Positions 21,501 through 28,675 of a stretch of 46,155 nt of DNA are shown one piece after another. Each line of letters starts with the position of its first letter. Within the stretch, counting starts at the first letter, position 1. This DNA comes from a virus, in the IMG/VR virus record IMGVR_UViG_3300043444_000434, positions 1 through 46,155 of that record, one strand, 5' to 3'. A program made the position numbers and the translations under genes. The notes under the pieces were generated by a model. That model ran no database searches and was not told the origin of the DNA. It was given only the letters and a program-made list of their open reading frames with translations.

Positions 21501-21988
21501 CTGGTAATTTTACACAGACAAACGTCAATAACTGGACAACTGCATATGGATGGGGTAATCATGCTTCACAAGGATATATTACATCTGCAGCATTAGTTAA
21601 TTACTGGGACGTAACTTCTCCAAACCCTGTACATGTTGTTTCAACAGATATTGTTTTTGAAGCTGTAAACGTAACTTTTTTAAATGATATTACAGTACAG
21701 GGGCATATTAATGAAACATCTTCTTTAAGATACAAAGAAAACATTGTTAATCTTGGTTCAGTTTCTGATAAAGTTGCTCAATTAAGACCTGTACAATATA
21801 ATAAGATTGGATCTACAACTTCAGAAATAGGACTTATTGCTGAAGAAGTGGCTGAAATTTTCCCTGAGTTTGTAAACTACAATGCTAAAGGACAAGTAGA
21901 GTCACTAAACTATACAAGATTGTCTGTGCTTTTATTACAGACTGTTAAAGAATTATCAGATAAAATCAATAAATTAGAAACAAAATAA
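18509..21988 (+). CDS. Large tail fibre with self-cleaving S74 chaperone domain
   Basis: A 1,159-residue fibre. Repeated blocks resemble those of long tail fibres: two PTT-(I/L)-AGYGITD units near 19,740 and 21,115, a PLAGGTMTG unit near 20,750, and AYSWGNHA-type units in the last third. Residues about 145-270 hold a compact domain (AINKGQAVYVV ... GDPVWLGTNG) seen in other fibres. The C-terminus is an intramolecular chaperone of the endosialidase type (peptidase S74): S1071-S-L-R-Y-K1076-E-N-I supplies the Ser and Lys of the autocleavage site, followed by IGLIAEEVAEIFPE and a terminal coiled coil. Cleavage before S1071 would leave a trimeric fibre of about 1,070 residues and release 89. It abuts the next gene by one base. 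Probable host-binding fibre; the receptor cannot be predicted. Confidence 0.85.
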   Translation: MSITLVRKAQIRPLNISRSDINTTTTGSALITKIIVGTGLTLSSTGVDAGTGDATIGLSIASASTIGGVKIGSGLTVAVDGTISVNSISVTWGSITGSLSSQTDLQTALNAKYNNPTGTTSQYIDGTGALQTFPSALATGYVRHEVKAQVAINKGQAVYVVTADGTNMIVGLASNDAETTSSKTMGLLAATVAINGKADVVTEGLLAGLNTSTATIGDPVWLGTNGNLLYGLANKPYAPAHLVFLGIVTRVNNSNGEIFVKVQNGFELDELHDVRISGATTGQLLRKDSDGLWKNWTANYITAAALVGYATEAYVNSAITTLVNSAPATLDTLNELAAALGNDANFSTTISTALGNRLRVDIGTQGLTSTQQGYGRTNLGLGSLAVLSSIGNSYITDLAWTKLTGVPTTIAGYGITDSLIYATSTYSNPSWISSLAWSKITGAPAFITSYTETDTLATVTARGAATSTGVAFNGGATASNLRLNGAPISSEASLSLGAHNTDEGGQLVLNKATSYNFAGHIDVWRDILRFLYGTDTATAGVAMSINLSTKQFVLPAYTASNSFTGTAVGHLAFDASGNIITVAVPSGAVSSVNAGTGVSVNATTGAVTVSIGQSVATSATPSFDKVFLTNNGNGTNLKVGDDVWIGDVNQSNTLGVVGQQDSTSGYISFGSDWTTKLGRTGTGDLTWGGNRIWTAANLTNLNQLTNGPGYITGITSANVVAALGYTPYNATNPNGYITSSSLSSYLPLAGGTMTGNINWGQTDRGLTWGMNTDGAYIKFYNTGDGDTDSRLEYATSDNGDEYHRWVIGGVERMNLKTEGLSVNGIIYSTSYGDSTQWNTAYSWGNHAGLYASITHTHTFASLTSKPTTLAGYGITDAATSAQGTKADTAYSWGNHASAGYLTSVTNISGYSGTLQREDNRTISPSELAAGQLKFGFTSWTNDNNSPYADFIHMRSYTDASGGSDNLVMFKKSGIGMRIWQQTWGSATAYSSYVDVWTTGNFTQTNVNNWTTAYGWGNHASQGYITSAALVNYWDVTSPNPVHVVSTDIVFEAVNVTFLNDITVQGHINETSSLRYKENIVNLGSVSDKVAQLRPVQYNKIGSTTSEIGLIAEEVAEIFPEFVNYNAKGQVESLNYTRLSVLLLQTVKELSDKINKLETK
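21017..21580 (+). repeat. Diverged WGNHA repeat units in fibre genes
   Basis: Three diverged copies of a roughly 45-base unit encoding (W)(N/T)TAY-(S/G)-WGNHA lie at 21017-21055, 21166-21210 and 21533-21580. A fourth is in the next gene at 23520-23564. Such units are common in modular phage fibres and offer homology for recombination between the two genes. Confidence 0.6.
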
Positions 21989-21989
21989 T

Positions 21990-24900
21990 ATGGCTACTTT
22001 ATTACTTGGTACAACAGTAGGTGGTTATGCTGCCATACACGCTGGGAACATTGCGTCACAATCAGTAAACTACGCAAGTTCTGCAGGGTCAGTTGCTTGG
22101 GCTAATGTTTCAGGTAGACCTACTGCTTTGTCACAATTTACAAATGACTTGGGTAACTATGGTGGATTCTTAACATCTGCTTCTTTATCAGGTTATGCAA
22201 CTCAATCTTGGGTATCTGCACAAGGATACTTGTCAGGTTCATATATTCCTGCAGGAGGTGCTTGGTCTGCTGACTTTGCATCAAATGGTTTTACTAGACA
22301 AACTGGTGTTTCTTATTCAGGAGGTGAGTGGGTTATTCTTACTAATAATGCACAAATATCAACCTTGATTGATGGTTCTTATTTTGCTGGAGAAAGTGGT
22401 GGGTTTTATTCTTTAAACAGTTCAAGTTACTACTCTTCTAGGAAAGGATTTTACAATGATGGAACATACGCTAATTTTAATACTTCATTATATGTTAATG
22501 GAGATATTTTAATGAGCTATGCATTCTATCCAGGATACAACAATGGATCTGCTGGTAATCAAGGTTCATATTATTTTTATGGTAATACTAGCAATTCTGG
22601 TATCAGAACAAATGGAAATTTGTTAGTAAATAATGATATTTATCTTGGCACTAGAGGCCAATGGCTTTCAACATACTTAAATCAAAATGTCAGAACAGAT
22701 AGTAATCCTTCATTTAACAGTGTATACTTGGGAGGTTCTCAGGTAACGTCTTCTATGGTTAATGGATTATCAAATATGTTAGGAGTTACAACTCTTCCAT
22801 ATTCTTGTGACATTATTGTTAATGGCGATCCTAATACTTTCTATGCTGTACAATTTTGGGGAGGTGATCAAGATGTTTGGAGAAGAATCATCATTAAACG
22901 TGGATATGGAGAACAAGCTCCTTGGGATCCAATTGGAACAGGTGTTCACCATGGAGGTCTTCTTTTAGATTGGGAAGGTAACTTTGGTGGCTGGGGTGGA
23001 GCAGAATATGCTGACCGTATCAGAGTATTTAATGAATCATACACAAATGTATGTGCTGACATGTTCATATATAGCCATTCAATGGGTTATGTGTTCATGC
23101 TTAGAGGTGGTGGTGCTATCTATCATTTATTCTCTGACCAAGCAATTAATGGCTTTTATCAATCTGGTTCTCCTGATATTTTATATAATACTAGCACTTT
23201 ATCATATGATGATAACTGGTCTGGTACAAATGTATATGATGTATATGCACCAGCTCCATTAAGTCTAAGTCAAGTAAACAGTTCACGTATTGATGGTTTG
23301 AGAACTAAAAAACAATCTTTACTTGATGGTAGATATTTAAGACAAGGCGTTGATATTGGAAGTATCACAAACATTTCTGCCACAAATTTTATGGCATCAA
23401 ATGCTTTCTATTTAAATGGTACTTCATACTATTTAAATTCAACTAATGGGGGTATTTACACCAATGCTAGATTTGAATCTGCAAGTACAATTTATGCTTC
23501 AGGTGGTAATTCATCTCAATGGAATACTGCTTACGGATGGGGCAATCATGCATCAGCTGGATATGTACCTGGTAGCAGAACAATAACAATTAACGGTACT
23601 GCTTATGACTTGTCAGCAAATAGATCATGGACTGTAAGTGGATCTGACTCAACAAAACTTCCTTTAGCGGGAGGTACAATGTCAGGCAGATTAACACTTT
23701 TTAGTATTAGTGGCGTTAACCAAACTGTACCAAATGATTATGGTGCATATTTGCACTTAGGTGCTTGGGGTGTAGGTAGAACAGATCCATCTGCAGTTTT
23801 AGTAAATACTGCTTATAGAGCAGATTATGCTGATTCACTTTTTGACATGAATATATCTAGATTTACAAACAACTCTGGATATGTTACTTCTTCAGGAAGT
23901 GTTGCTTATGCAACAAGTTCTACAAGATTGTATGCATCTGATGGTACATATGTATATGGAGGAGCTAATCCTTATTATTTATACATGAACTATGATGGAG
24001 GTAGCTATTGGGAACTTAAAGTATCACCTGCTACTCCTGGAACAGTTCGTGTGGCTTATGCAAATACAGCTGGTTCAGCAACATCTTCTAGTTATTTAAC
24101 TGGTGGAGATAGTGCTGCTTACATGCTATTATATAACTCACTTTCAGGAGATTTAAATACATATAATTCTCCTGGATTATACAGTGCTGAGTATATTGGT
24201 TCTACAAATAGGCCTTTTGCACAAGGTGGACATTTCATACAAATTTCAGATGCTGGAGGTACAGATGTTAAAACACAATGGTATTATGGTTCTGCTGGAA
24301 CAGACATTGCAATGCGTATAATGTGGGGGAATGGAGCCTGGAAATCATGGAGAACATTAATTACTGATTCAAATATAGGTTCTCAGTCTGTATCATATTC
24401 AACTCAAGTAGGAATTAATTATAACAACGATTCTAACTCAACATATCAACTTCTTTGGGGTTCTGGCAATAGTGTTTATGGAACAAGTGGTGTTTATGTA
24501 AATCCATACTCTGATGTTATATATGCAAGAGGAGGTTTTATTAGTCCTGGTAATGCTTGGGGTACAGCAGACTCTGCATTTTTTCCTAATGGTATTACAA
24601 CAGCAGGTGGGGATAACTGGATTTATGGTCATACATATATTGGAAATGCTCCAGGTAATGGGAATGGTCATGAGTTTTGGGCAGATGGTAATCAACGTTC
24701 AACAGGTCATCATTATTTAGATGCAAACTATGGTCAAACTATTGTAGGTAGATATTCTTCTACAAGATATCAGGGTGTTTGGGCAATGGGTGATTCTTAT
24801 AAACTACCTATGGATGGATCTAGTACAGGATCATTATATGGTCTTGCATGGTCACATCCTAATGCAGGAGGTGTAGCAAGTAACTTGAATACTCACGGTC

Positions 24901-26060
24901 TTCTTGTAATGGAGAATGGTACATTCTTAGCTGCAATTTCTGGTTCAATTAGAGCTAGAGATGATGTACGTGCTCCTGCTATTTATGATTCTGGTTCTCG
25001 TGTAGCTATTTCAAGAGGTGAAGGTAGAAACTATGTTGATTATTCAAGATATGTTTACAATAATGGTGCTTATTCAGGATCTGGATGGATTGAACCATCT
25101 GACTTAGGTGTTAGATATGCTAATTCTGCTAATTATGCTAATTCTGCTGGTAGTGCTGGCTCTTCTTCAAATGCAGATAGATTATACCCTTTTGGAGCAT
25201 GTTACAATGATACTCATCCTGGGTATGGTTTGAGAGCTTGGTATGATTGGGCATATTGTGGTAGTTACAAAAATGGTATTACATTAGGTTCGCATCCAAG
25301 TGATCAATCATATGGTTGGCAGTTATGGCAAAACATGTGGGATGATAGAACTTACACTAGACGTTATAACGGTGGATGGCAGTCTACTAGAACATTAATG
25401 AATCATCAAGATGATCCATATGCTGCAAACATGAATCAGTATGTAAGAACATCTGATGGTCCTACTTTTACAGATGTATATAATAATAGCTGGTTTAGAA
25501 ATAATTCTAATAACACTGGTCTTTATAACCAAACAAATGGAAATCATTTTTATTCAAATGGTTCTGGAAGTTGGGGTATTACAGGTAGTGGTGGCAATGT
25601 TGAACTTCAATTTAGAAGTAACCACCAAACTACAGTAAGAGGATATGTATATGGAGATACTTCTTCTAATTTTGGTTTATTAAATGATCAAGGTGGATGG
25701 TCTGTTCGTTGTTATTCTGGTTCTGGTTATGGAGGAGCTTTATCTGGTTCTTGGACGGCTTCTGGTGACTTAATTGCATACTCTGATGAACGTGTTAAAA
25801 CAAATATTTCTACTATAGAAAACGCTTTAGAAAAAGTATTAGCGTTAAGAGGCGTTACATATGAACGTACAGATAGTGAGGATCGTTCTCAGAAAGTTGG
25901 TGTAATTGCTCAAGAAATTCAAAAGATCTTACCTCAAGTTGTACATGAACAAGACAATGGAATGTTAGGTGTATCTTATGGTAATATTGTAGGAGTTCTA
26001 ATTGAAGCTATCAAAGAGCAACAAAAAGAAATTGAAGAGTTAAAAACTAAAGTAAACTAA
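21990..26060 (+). CDS. Very large tail fibre / adhesin with second S74 chaperone domain
   Basis: A 1,356-residue fibre rich in Gly, Ser, Tyr, Asn and Trp. The N-terminus (LLLGTTVGGYAAIHAGNI) resembles fibre attachment segments. A block at about residues 717-795 (NSPGLYSAEYIG ... MRIMWGNGAWKSWRTLIT) matches the pyocin-knob pattern of tail fibres, and a similar half-copy (YGWQLWQNMWDDRTYTRR) follows further on. The C-terminal S74 domain has S1265-D-E-R-V-K1270-T-N-I, the canonical autocleavage arrangement, then VGVIAQEIQKILPQ and a helical tail. Predicted cleavage leaves about 1,264 residues and removes 92. It shares a WGNHA repeat and the chaperone with the preceding fibre but is otherwise distinct, so the phage probably carries two different trimeric fibres. 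Start ATG is one base after the previous stop. Confidence 0.85.
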   Translation: MATLLLGTTVGGYAAIHAGNIASQSVNYASSAGSVAWANVSGRPTALSQFTNDLGNYGGFLTSASLSGYATQSWVSAQGYLSGSYIPAGGAWSADFASNGFTRQTGVSYSGGEWVILTNNAQISTLIDGSYFAGESGGFYSLNSSSYYSSRKGFYNDGTYANFNTSLYVNGDILMSYAFYPGYNNGSAGNQGSYYFYGNTSNSGIRTNGNLLVNNDIYLGTRGQWLSTYLNQNVRTDSNPSFNSVYLGGSQVTSSMVNGLSNMLGVTTLPYSCDIIVNGDPNTFYAVQFWGGDQDVWRRIIIKRGYGEQAPWDPIGTGVHHGGLLLDWEGNFGGWGGAEYADRIRVFNESYTNVCADMFIYSHSMGYVFMLRGGGAIYHLFSDQAINGFYQSGSPDILYNTSTLSYDDNWSGTNVYDVYAPAPLSLSQVNSSRIDGLRTKKQSLLDGRYLRQGVDIGSITNISATNFMASNAFYLNGTSYYLNSTNGGIYTNARFESASTIYASGGNSSQWNTAYGWGNHASAGYVPGSRTITINGTAYDLSANRSWTVSGSDSTKLPLAGGTMSGRLTLFSISGVNQTVPNDYGAYLHLGAWGVGRTDPSAVLVNTAYRADYADSLFDMNISRFTNNSGYVTSSGSVAYATSSTRLYASDGTYVYGGANPYYLYMNYDGGSYWELKVSPATPGTVRVAYANTAGSATSSSYLTGGDSAAYMLLYNSLSGDLNTYNSPGLYSAEYIGSTNRPFAQGGHFIQISDAGGTDVKTQWYYGSAGTDIAMRIMWGNGAWKSWRTLITDSNIGSQSVSYSTQVGINYNNDSNSTYQLLWGSGNSVYGTSGVYVNPYSDVIYARGGFISPGNAWGTADSAFFPNGITTAGGDNWIYGHTYIGNAPGNGNGHEFWADGNQRSTGHHYLDANYGQTIVGRYSSTRYQGVWAMGDSYKLPMDGSSTGSLYGLAWSHPNAGGVASNLNTHGLLVMENGTFLAAISGSIRARDDVRAPAIYDSGSRVAISRGEGRNYVDYSRYVYNNGAYSGSGWIEPSDLGVRYANSANYANSAGSAGSSSNADRLYPFGACYNDTHPGYGLRAWYDWAYCGSYKNGITLGSHPSDQSYGWQLWQNMWDDRTYTRRYNGGWQSTRTLMNHQDDPYAANMNQYVRTSDGPTFTDVYNNSWFRNNSNNTGLYNQTNGNHFYSNGSGSWGITGSGGNVELQFRSNHQTTVRGYVYGDTSSNFGLLNDQGGWSVRCYSGSGYGGALSGSWTASGDLIAYSDERVKTNISTIENALEKVLALRGVTYERTDSEDRSQKVGVIAQEIQKILPQVVHEQDNGMLGVSYGNIVGVLIEAIKEQQKEIEELKTKVN

Positions 26061-26061
26061 T

Positions 26062-26976
26062 ATGCCAATAGGAAGTGGTTCAGTTTCAGCAACAGGTATA
26101 AATATGGAATTAGGCAGATCGTCTAATTCTAACCTGTCTATTGATACAGCAGAAAATGGAGGATATGGTGCTATAAATACTTGTAGTCCATCATATCCTA
26201 GTGCATCAAATCCTGCATCATTTAGTGAATGGAGAAACTACAATCATAGTTACGCTTGTTGTTATACTCCCGCTATTACTTCATTAAGTAATGTAACATC
26301 TTCAAGTGTAGATGTGTATTGGGTAGGTTTGACAAACTGTTCAGCATCTCATATTGAGTATAGTACAAATCAAGTAAACTGGACATCAACTTCTGGAGGA
26401 TGTACATCACCTAGAACTGTTAGTGGACTAGCTTCTAGTACAACATATTATTTTAGAATAAGAATTACTTGTACTTCAACTGGTGGTTATTCTGGATATT
26501 CCAACACAATGTCTGCTACAACATCTGGTAGTTACCCTGCATACGGGACTTATTTGTCACAATATTGTTCAGGTTGCACACTTTACTATAGATATGCAAA
26601 TGGTTCTGGTGGATCATATGATGTATCTCAAGGATGTTCTACAGTTTGTGGAGGATGTTGTTGTGCACCAGCATATGGGACTTATTTATCAGCATCATGT
26701 TCTGGTTGTGACTATTATGGATATTATGCAGATGGTTGTTATGGTTCATATGCATCACTTATACAAGCTAATTCACCATCATGTGGATGTGGTGGTAATG
26801 TAGATTGTTACGAAGGATACGCAATGGAAGGAGATTATGAATACACGCCTTGTGGTGGAAGAAGACCTGTTTATGGAACTTCTTGGTCTTGGGGAGAATA
26901 TCAAGGATGTATTGACTTTAGTATGGGAAACTTTGGTGTATATCACAATAATGAAGGTTGTCTTGCTGTAATGTAA
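26062..26976 (+). CDS. Cysteine-rich fibronectin-III tail protein
   Basis: A 304-residue protein. The N-terminal segment (VSATGINMELGRSSNSNLSI) recurs in Bacteroidota phage tail proteins. Residues 69-153 have a fibronectin type III pattern (SVDVYWVG, hydrophobic strands, LASSTTYYFRIRITC). The C-terminal half consists of short repeats, PAYGTYLSQYCSGC and PAYGTYLSASCSGC, with a partial PVYGTSWSWG. At DNA level the two full units start at 26536 and 26668. There are 22 cysteines in all, very unusual for a virion protein and suggesting disulfide or metal cross-links. It starts one base after the preceding fibre gene, so it is likely translated with it and may be a fibre-tip or surface-binding protein. 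FN3 domains on phage surfaces commonly bind carbohydrate; here that is inference. Confidence 0.7.
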   Translation: MPIGSGSVSATGINMELGRSSNSNLSIDTAENGGYGAINTCSPSYPSASNPASFSEWRNYNHSYACCYTPAITSLSNVTSSSVDVYWVGLTNCSASHIEYSTNQVNWTSTSGGCTSPRTVSGLASSTTYYFRIRITCTSTGGYSGYSNTMSATTSGSYPAYGTYLSQYCSGCTLYYRYANGSGGSYDVSQGCSTVCGGCCCAPAYGTYLSASCSGCDYYGYYADGCYGSYASLIQANSPSCGCGGNVDCYEGYAMEGDYEYTPCGGRRPVYGTSWSWGEYQGCIDFSMGNFGVYHNNEGCLAVM

Positions 26977-26994
26977 AATAAAAAAAAACAATTT

Positions 26995-27246
26995 ATGACA
27001 AATTTAAATTCATATACTATTGAAAATCACCAATATAGATTGGGAGATTTATACATGTTTGCAAATGAAGAACTTAAAATTGAATCTATTATAAGTGTAA
27101 ATGATTCAGTATTTTTCTTTTGTAGTAAAACTAATGGGAATTTTGGAATTAAAGTAGGTCCAGTGACAACTGTTCAATCTACAATCATGCCTATATATTG
27201 CATGGTATTTCATAACAGAGTAAAACTCACAATATCAACAACCTAA
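26995..27246 (+). CDS. Hypothetical small protein after fibre cluster
   Basis: An 83-residue protein of balanced composition (residues such as YRLGDLYMFANEELKIESI and FFFCSKTNGNFGIKV) that reads like a small beta-rich globular domain. It is not recognised. The start is preceded by an A-rich stretch (AAAAAAAAACAATTT), as in most genes here, and no Shine-Dalgarno is seen. It lies 18 bases after the Cys-rich tail protein and just before a host-type promoter, so it is probably the last gene of the fibre transcript. Confidence 0.55.
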   Translation: MTNLNSYTIENHQYRLGDLYMFANEELKIESIISVNDSVFFFCSKTNGNFGIKVGPVTTVQSTIMPIYCMVFHNRVKLTISTT

Positions 27247-27250
27247 TAAC

Positions 27251-27281
27251 TTGGTATTTCTGAGAAAAATTAGTATATTTA
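27251..27281 (+). promoter_or_regulatory. Host-type promoter (near consensus)
   Basis: TTGG at 27251-27254, 19 bases, then TATATTTA at 27274-27281. The Bacteroidota primary sigma consensus is TTTG-N19-21-TAnnTTTG, so each box has one mismatch. It lies 31 bases upstream of the 171-residue gene. Confidence 0.55.
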
Positions 27282-27312
27282 AATGTAGAACTCAACTAAA
27301 AAATTATAAAAA

Positions 27313-27828
27313 ATGGCACTAAAAATCACATCTGAAATTGGTACAGATCAAGGAATTACCAATGAAGCTTATGTTAGAATTGTAAACTACAACTTTAACA
27401 AAGCAGGTCAAGCAAACTTTGCTTTACAATTATTTAACTCTGAGGCTGCAGCTACTGCTTCTCCTTTTATTAATGCACCTGTAGCAGGAGGTTCTTCTGT
27501 TGCACGTAACGCACAAATTGGAGATACTTTTACTGTTGCTTTAACTAAAGAAGTACCTACTACATACACTGTACAAAAAAGTGTACCTACAGAAGTAGAA
27601 GTTACTGAAGAAGTAATTACTCCTGGAGCAGAAGGTCAAGAACCTACAACTGAACTTGTTACTAAGAAAGTTATTCAGTCTATTTTGACAGACGTTGAAG
27701 AAACAACTGTAAAAATTGTACCTGATTTATCTTCTTTAGAAGGAGTAGATATCTTTACTTTTGGCTATGAAAAGTTAAAAGCTAGATTAGAGGAAATCTT
27801 TGGTGAAGGAAACGTTGTAAACTGTTAA
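27313..27828 (+). CDS. Conserved hypothetical phage protein, possibly structural
   Basis: A 171-residue protein beginning MALKITSEIGTDQGIT, followed by an alternating hydrophobic pattern suggesting a beta-rich N-terminal domain (residues 1-75). The middle (about 80-140) is low-complexity Val/Thr/Glu (VPTEVEVTEEVITPG ... VTKKVIQSILTDVEE), an extended acidic linker. The end is a short helix with KLKARLEEIFGEG. No function is recognised. Placement directly after the fibres and under its own promoter suggests a virion or assembly protein made in quantity, but this is inference. The 49-residue basic gene follows after three bases. Confidence 0.6.
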   Translation: MALKITSEIGTDQGITNEAYVRIVNYNFNKAGQANFALQLFNSEAAATASPFINAPVAGGSSVARNAQIGDTFTVALTKEVPTTYTVQKSVPTEVEVTEEVITPGAEGQEPTTELVTKKVIQSILTDVEETTVKIVPDLSSLEGVDIFTFGYEKLKARLEEIFGEGNVVNC

Positions 27829-27831
27829 CAC

Positions 27832-27981
27832 ATGGCAGCTAAGAAAGGCGGGGCTATGAACTCTGTAGTGCACAAAGTAAAGCCCAAAGTAAGAAGACCA
27901 GGTGTTCATGCAAAAACTAAACAGTCAAGCATCAAGACATCTAAAAATTATGTAAAACCATACAGAGGACAAGGCAGATAA
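27832..27981 (+). CDS. 49-residue strongly basic peptide
   Basis: Read by hand. ATG at 27832 lies three bases after the preceding stop and the frame ends at TAA 27979-27981. The product begins MAAKKGGAM, continues VKPKVRRPGVHAKTKQS and ends KNYVKPYRGQGR. About a third of the residues are Lys, Arg or His and there is almost nothing acidic, so it should bind nucleic acid or an acidic partner. The (R)RPGVHAKTK...S..SKNY...YRGQGR pattern resembles very short basic proteins I associate with Bacteroidota phages, which supports it being real. Function unknown; DNA condensation, a capsid role or a ribosome contact are all possible. A strong host-type promoter starts directly after its stop. Confidence 0.7.
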   Translation: MAAKKGGAMNSVVHKVKPKVRRPGVHAKTKQSSIKTSKNYVKPYRGQGR

Positions 27982-27982
27982 G

Positions 27983-28013
27983 TTTGTTTCTTTAGTATAA
28001 TTTTATATCTTTG
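27983..28013 (+). promoter_or_regulatory. Perfect Bacteroidota consensus promoter
   Basis: TTTG at 27983-27986, exactly 19 bases, then TATCTTTG at 28006-28013. This is a full match to TTTG-N19-21-TAnnTTTG, used by the Bacteroidota primary sigma factor. Transcription should start near 28020, giving a leader of about 20 bases before the gene at 28043. It is the best evidence in the window for the host phylum. Confidence 0.8.
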
Positions 28014-28042
28014 TAAAAAGCTTTTTAATTAAAAATCAACTT

Positions 28043-28483
28043 ATGGCAGAATCAAAAAAAATCAAATTCAATGTTGCTGAGATCTTAACATTGGATGCTG
28101 AGTTAAATGGTACTGAAAAGTTCAAAGGTTTGTTGTCACAAAAACTTTCCTTGCCAACTAAATACCAATTAACTAAGATTGCAAAAATCACAGGTGAAGA
28201 AAAAGCAATCTTTGAAAAACTTCGCTTAGAAGTAATGAAGGAAATTCAAGAACCTGATGAAAATGGAATGATCAATATTCCTGAAGTAGAAACAATCAAA
28301 GGAGAAAATGGAGAACCAGACAGAGTTCAATTACATCCTAACTACATCAAATTCAGAGAGCAATTAGAAGAGTTGTTTGTGCAAGAAAAAGAACTTGAAC
28401 AACCAAATATTAAAATTGAAGACTTTTCTGATTTAGAAACTGAAGGAAACTTTCCTGCATTTTTTAAACTATTAGGTTTATAA
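28043..28483 (+). CDS. Hypothetical phage protein, DUF1617-like in layout
   Basis: A 146-residue acidic, helical protein. The order of elements is a short N-terminal strand, FKGLLSQKLSLPTKYQLTKI, a long charged helix with EKLRLEVMKEI, a DENG turn, then FREQLEELFVQEKELEQ and a short C-terminal IKIEDF segment. That layout resembles DUF1617-type siphophage proteins, but sequence similarity was not tested and function is unknown. It is the only gene between a perfect host-type promoter and a strong terminator, so it is probably an independent, host-polymerase-driven unit. This is odd for a gene beside late structural genes and fits an early-expressed or highly expressed protein. Confidence 0.6.
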   Translation: MAESKKIKFNVAEILTLDAELNGTEKFKGLLSQKLSLPTKYQLTKIAKITGEEKAIFEKLRLEVMKEIQEPDENGMINIPEVETIKGENGEPDRVQLHPNYIKFREQLEELFVQEKELEQPNIKIEDFSDLETEGNFPAFFKLLGL

Positions 28484-28503
28484 ATTTTTTAACTTAAGTA
28501 ATT

Positions 28504-28536
28504 AAAAGGGCCCTGATTATTCAAGGCCCTTTTTTT
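28504..28536. terminator. Bidirectional terminator between convergent operons
   Basis: AGGGCC (28507-28512) pairs with GGCCCT (28525-28530), extended by AAA/TTT at the base, with T7 following on plus and TTTT on minus. It ends the plus-strand gene at 28043 and the minus-strand thyX/HTH operon. The stem overlaps the last codons and stop of the HTH gene. Confidence 0.85.
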
Positions 28537-28675
28537 GTTGCTTATTAAATTTGACAATGTAATTGTAAACTGTTTTGTCTGTTACACCTACTTCTGCCGC
28601 AGCTTTTGTTTTATTCCCATTATGTTTTAAAAGAGCTTTTTTAATTAAGTCTTCTTTTAATTCAGGCAAGGTCAT
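28517..28675 (-). CDS. Fis-type helix-turn-helix mini-protein (52 aa)
   Basis: Found by hand. The ATG at 28675 overlaps the thyX stop as ATGA, and the stop is at 28517-28519. The 52-residue product has the pattern ALLKHNGNKTKAAAEVGV then TDKTVYNYIVKF, which is the Fis/NtrC C-terminal HTH (HTH_8): a first helix, the HNGNKTKAA turn, and a recognition helix. The domain fills almost the whole protein, so it probably binds DNA as a dimer without another domain. Coupling to thyX suggests it is made with the nucleotide genes. It could be a small regulator or architectural protein, or it could help replication. The fold call is strong; the role is unknown. Confidence 0.8.
   Translation of the reverse strand: MTLPELKEDLIKKALLKHNGNKTKAAAEVGVTDKTVYNYIVKFNKQQKKGLE

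Noticed and set aside
26483-26803. 106-codon plus frame inside the Cys-rich tail gene
   Set aside because: An out-of-frame reading of the repeat region with a His/Met/Val-biased product, while the main frame shows FN3 and ordered repeats.
16684-26976. Diversity-generating retroelement in the fibre cluster
   Set aside because: No reverse transcriptase gene and no pair of variable/template repeats differing at adenines was seen. The repeats here are ordinary diverged fibre modules.
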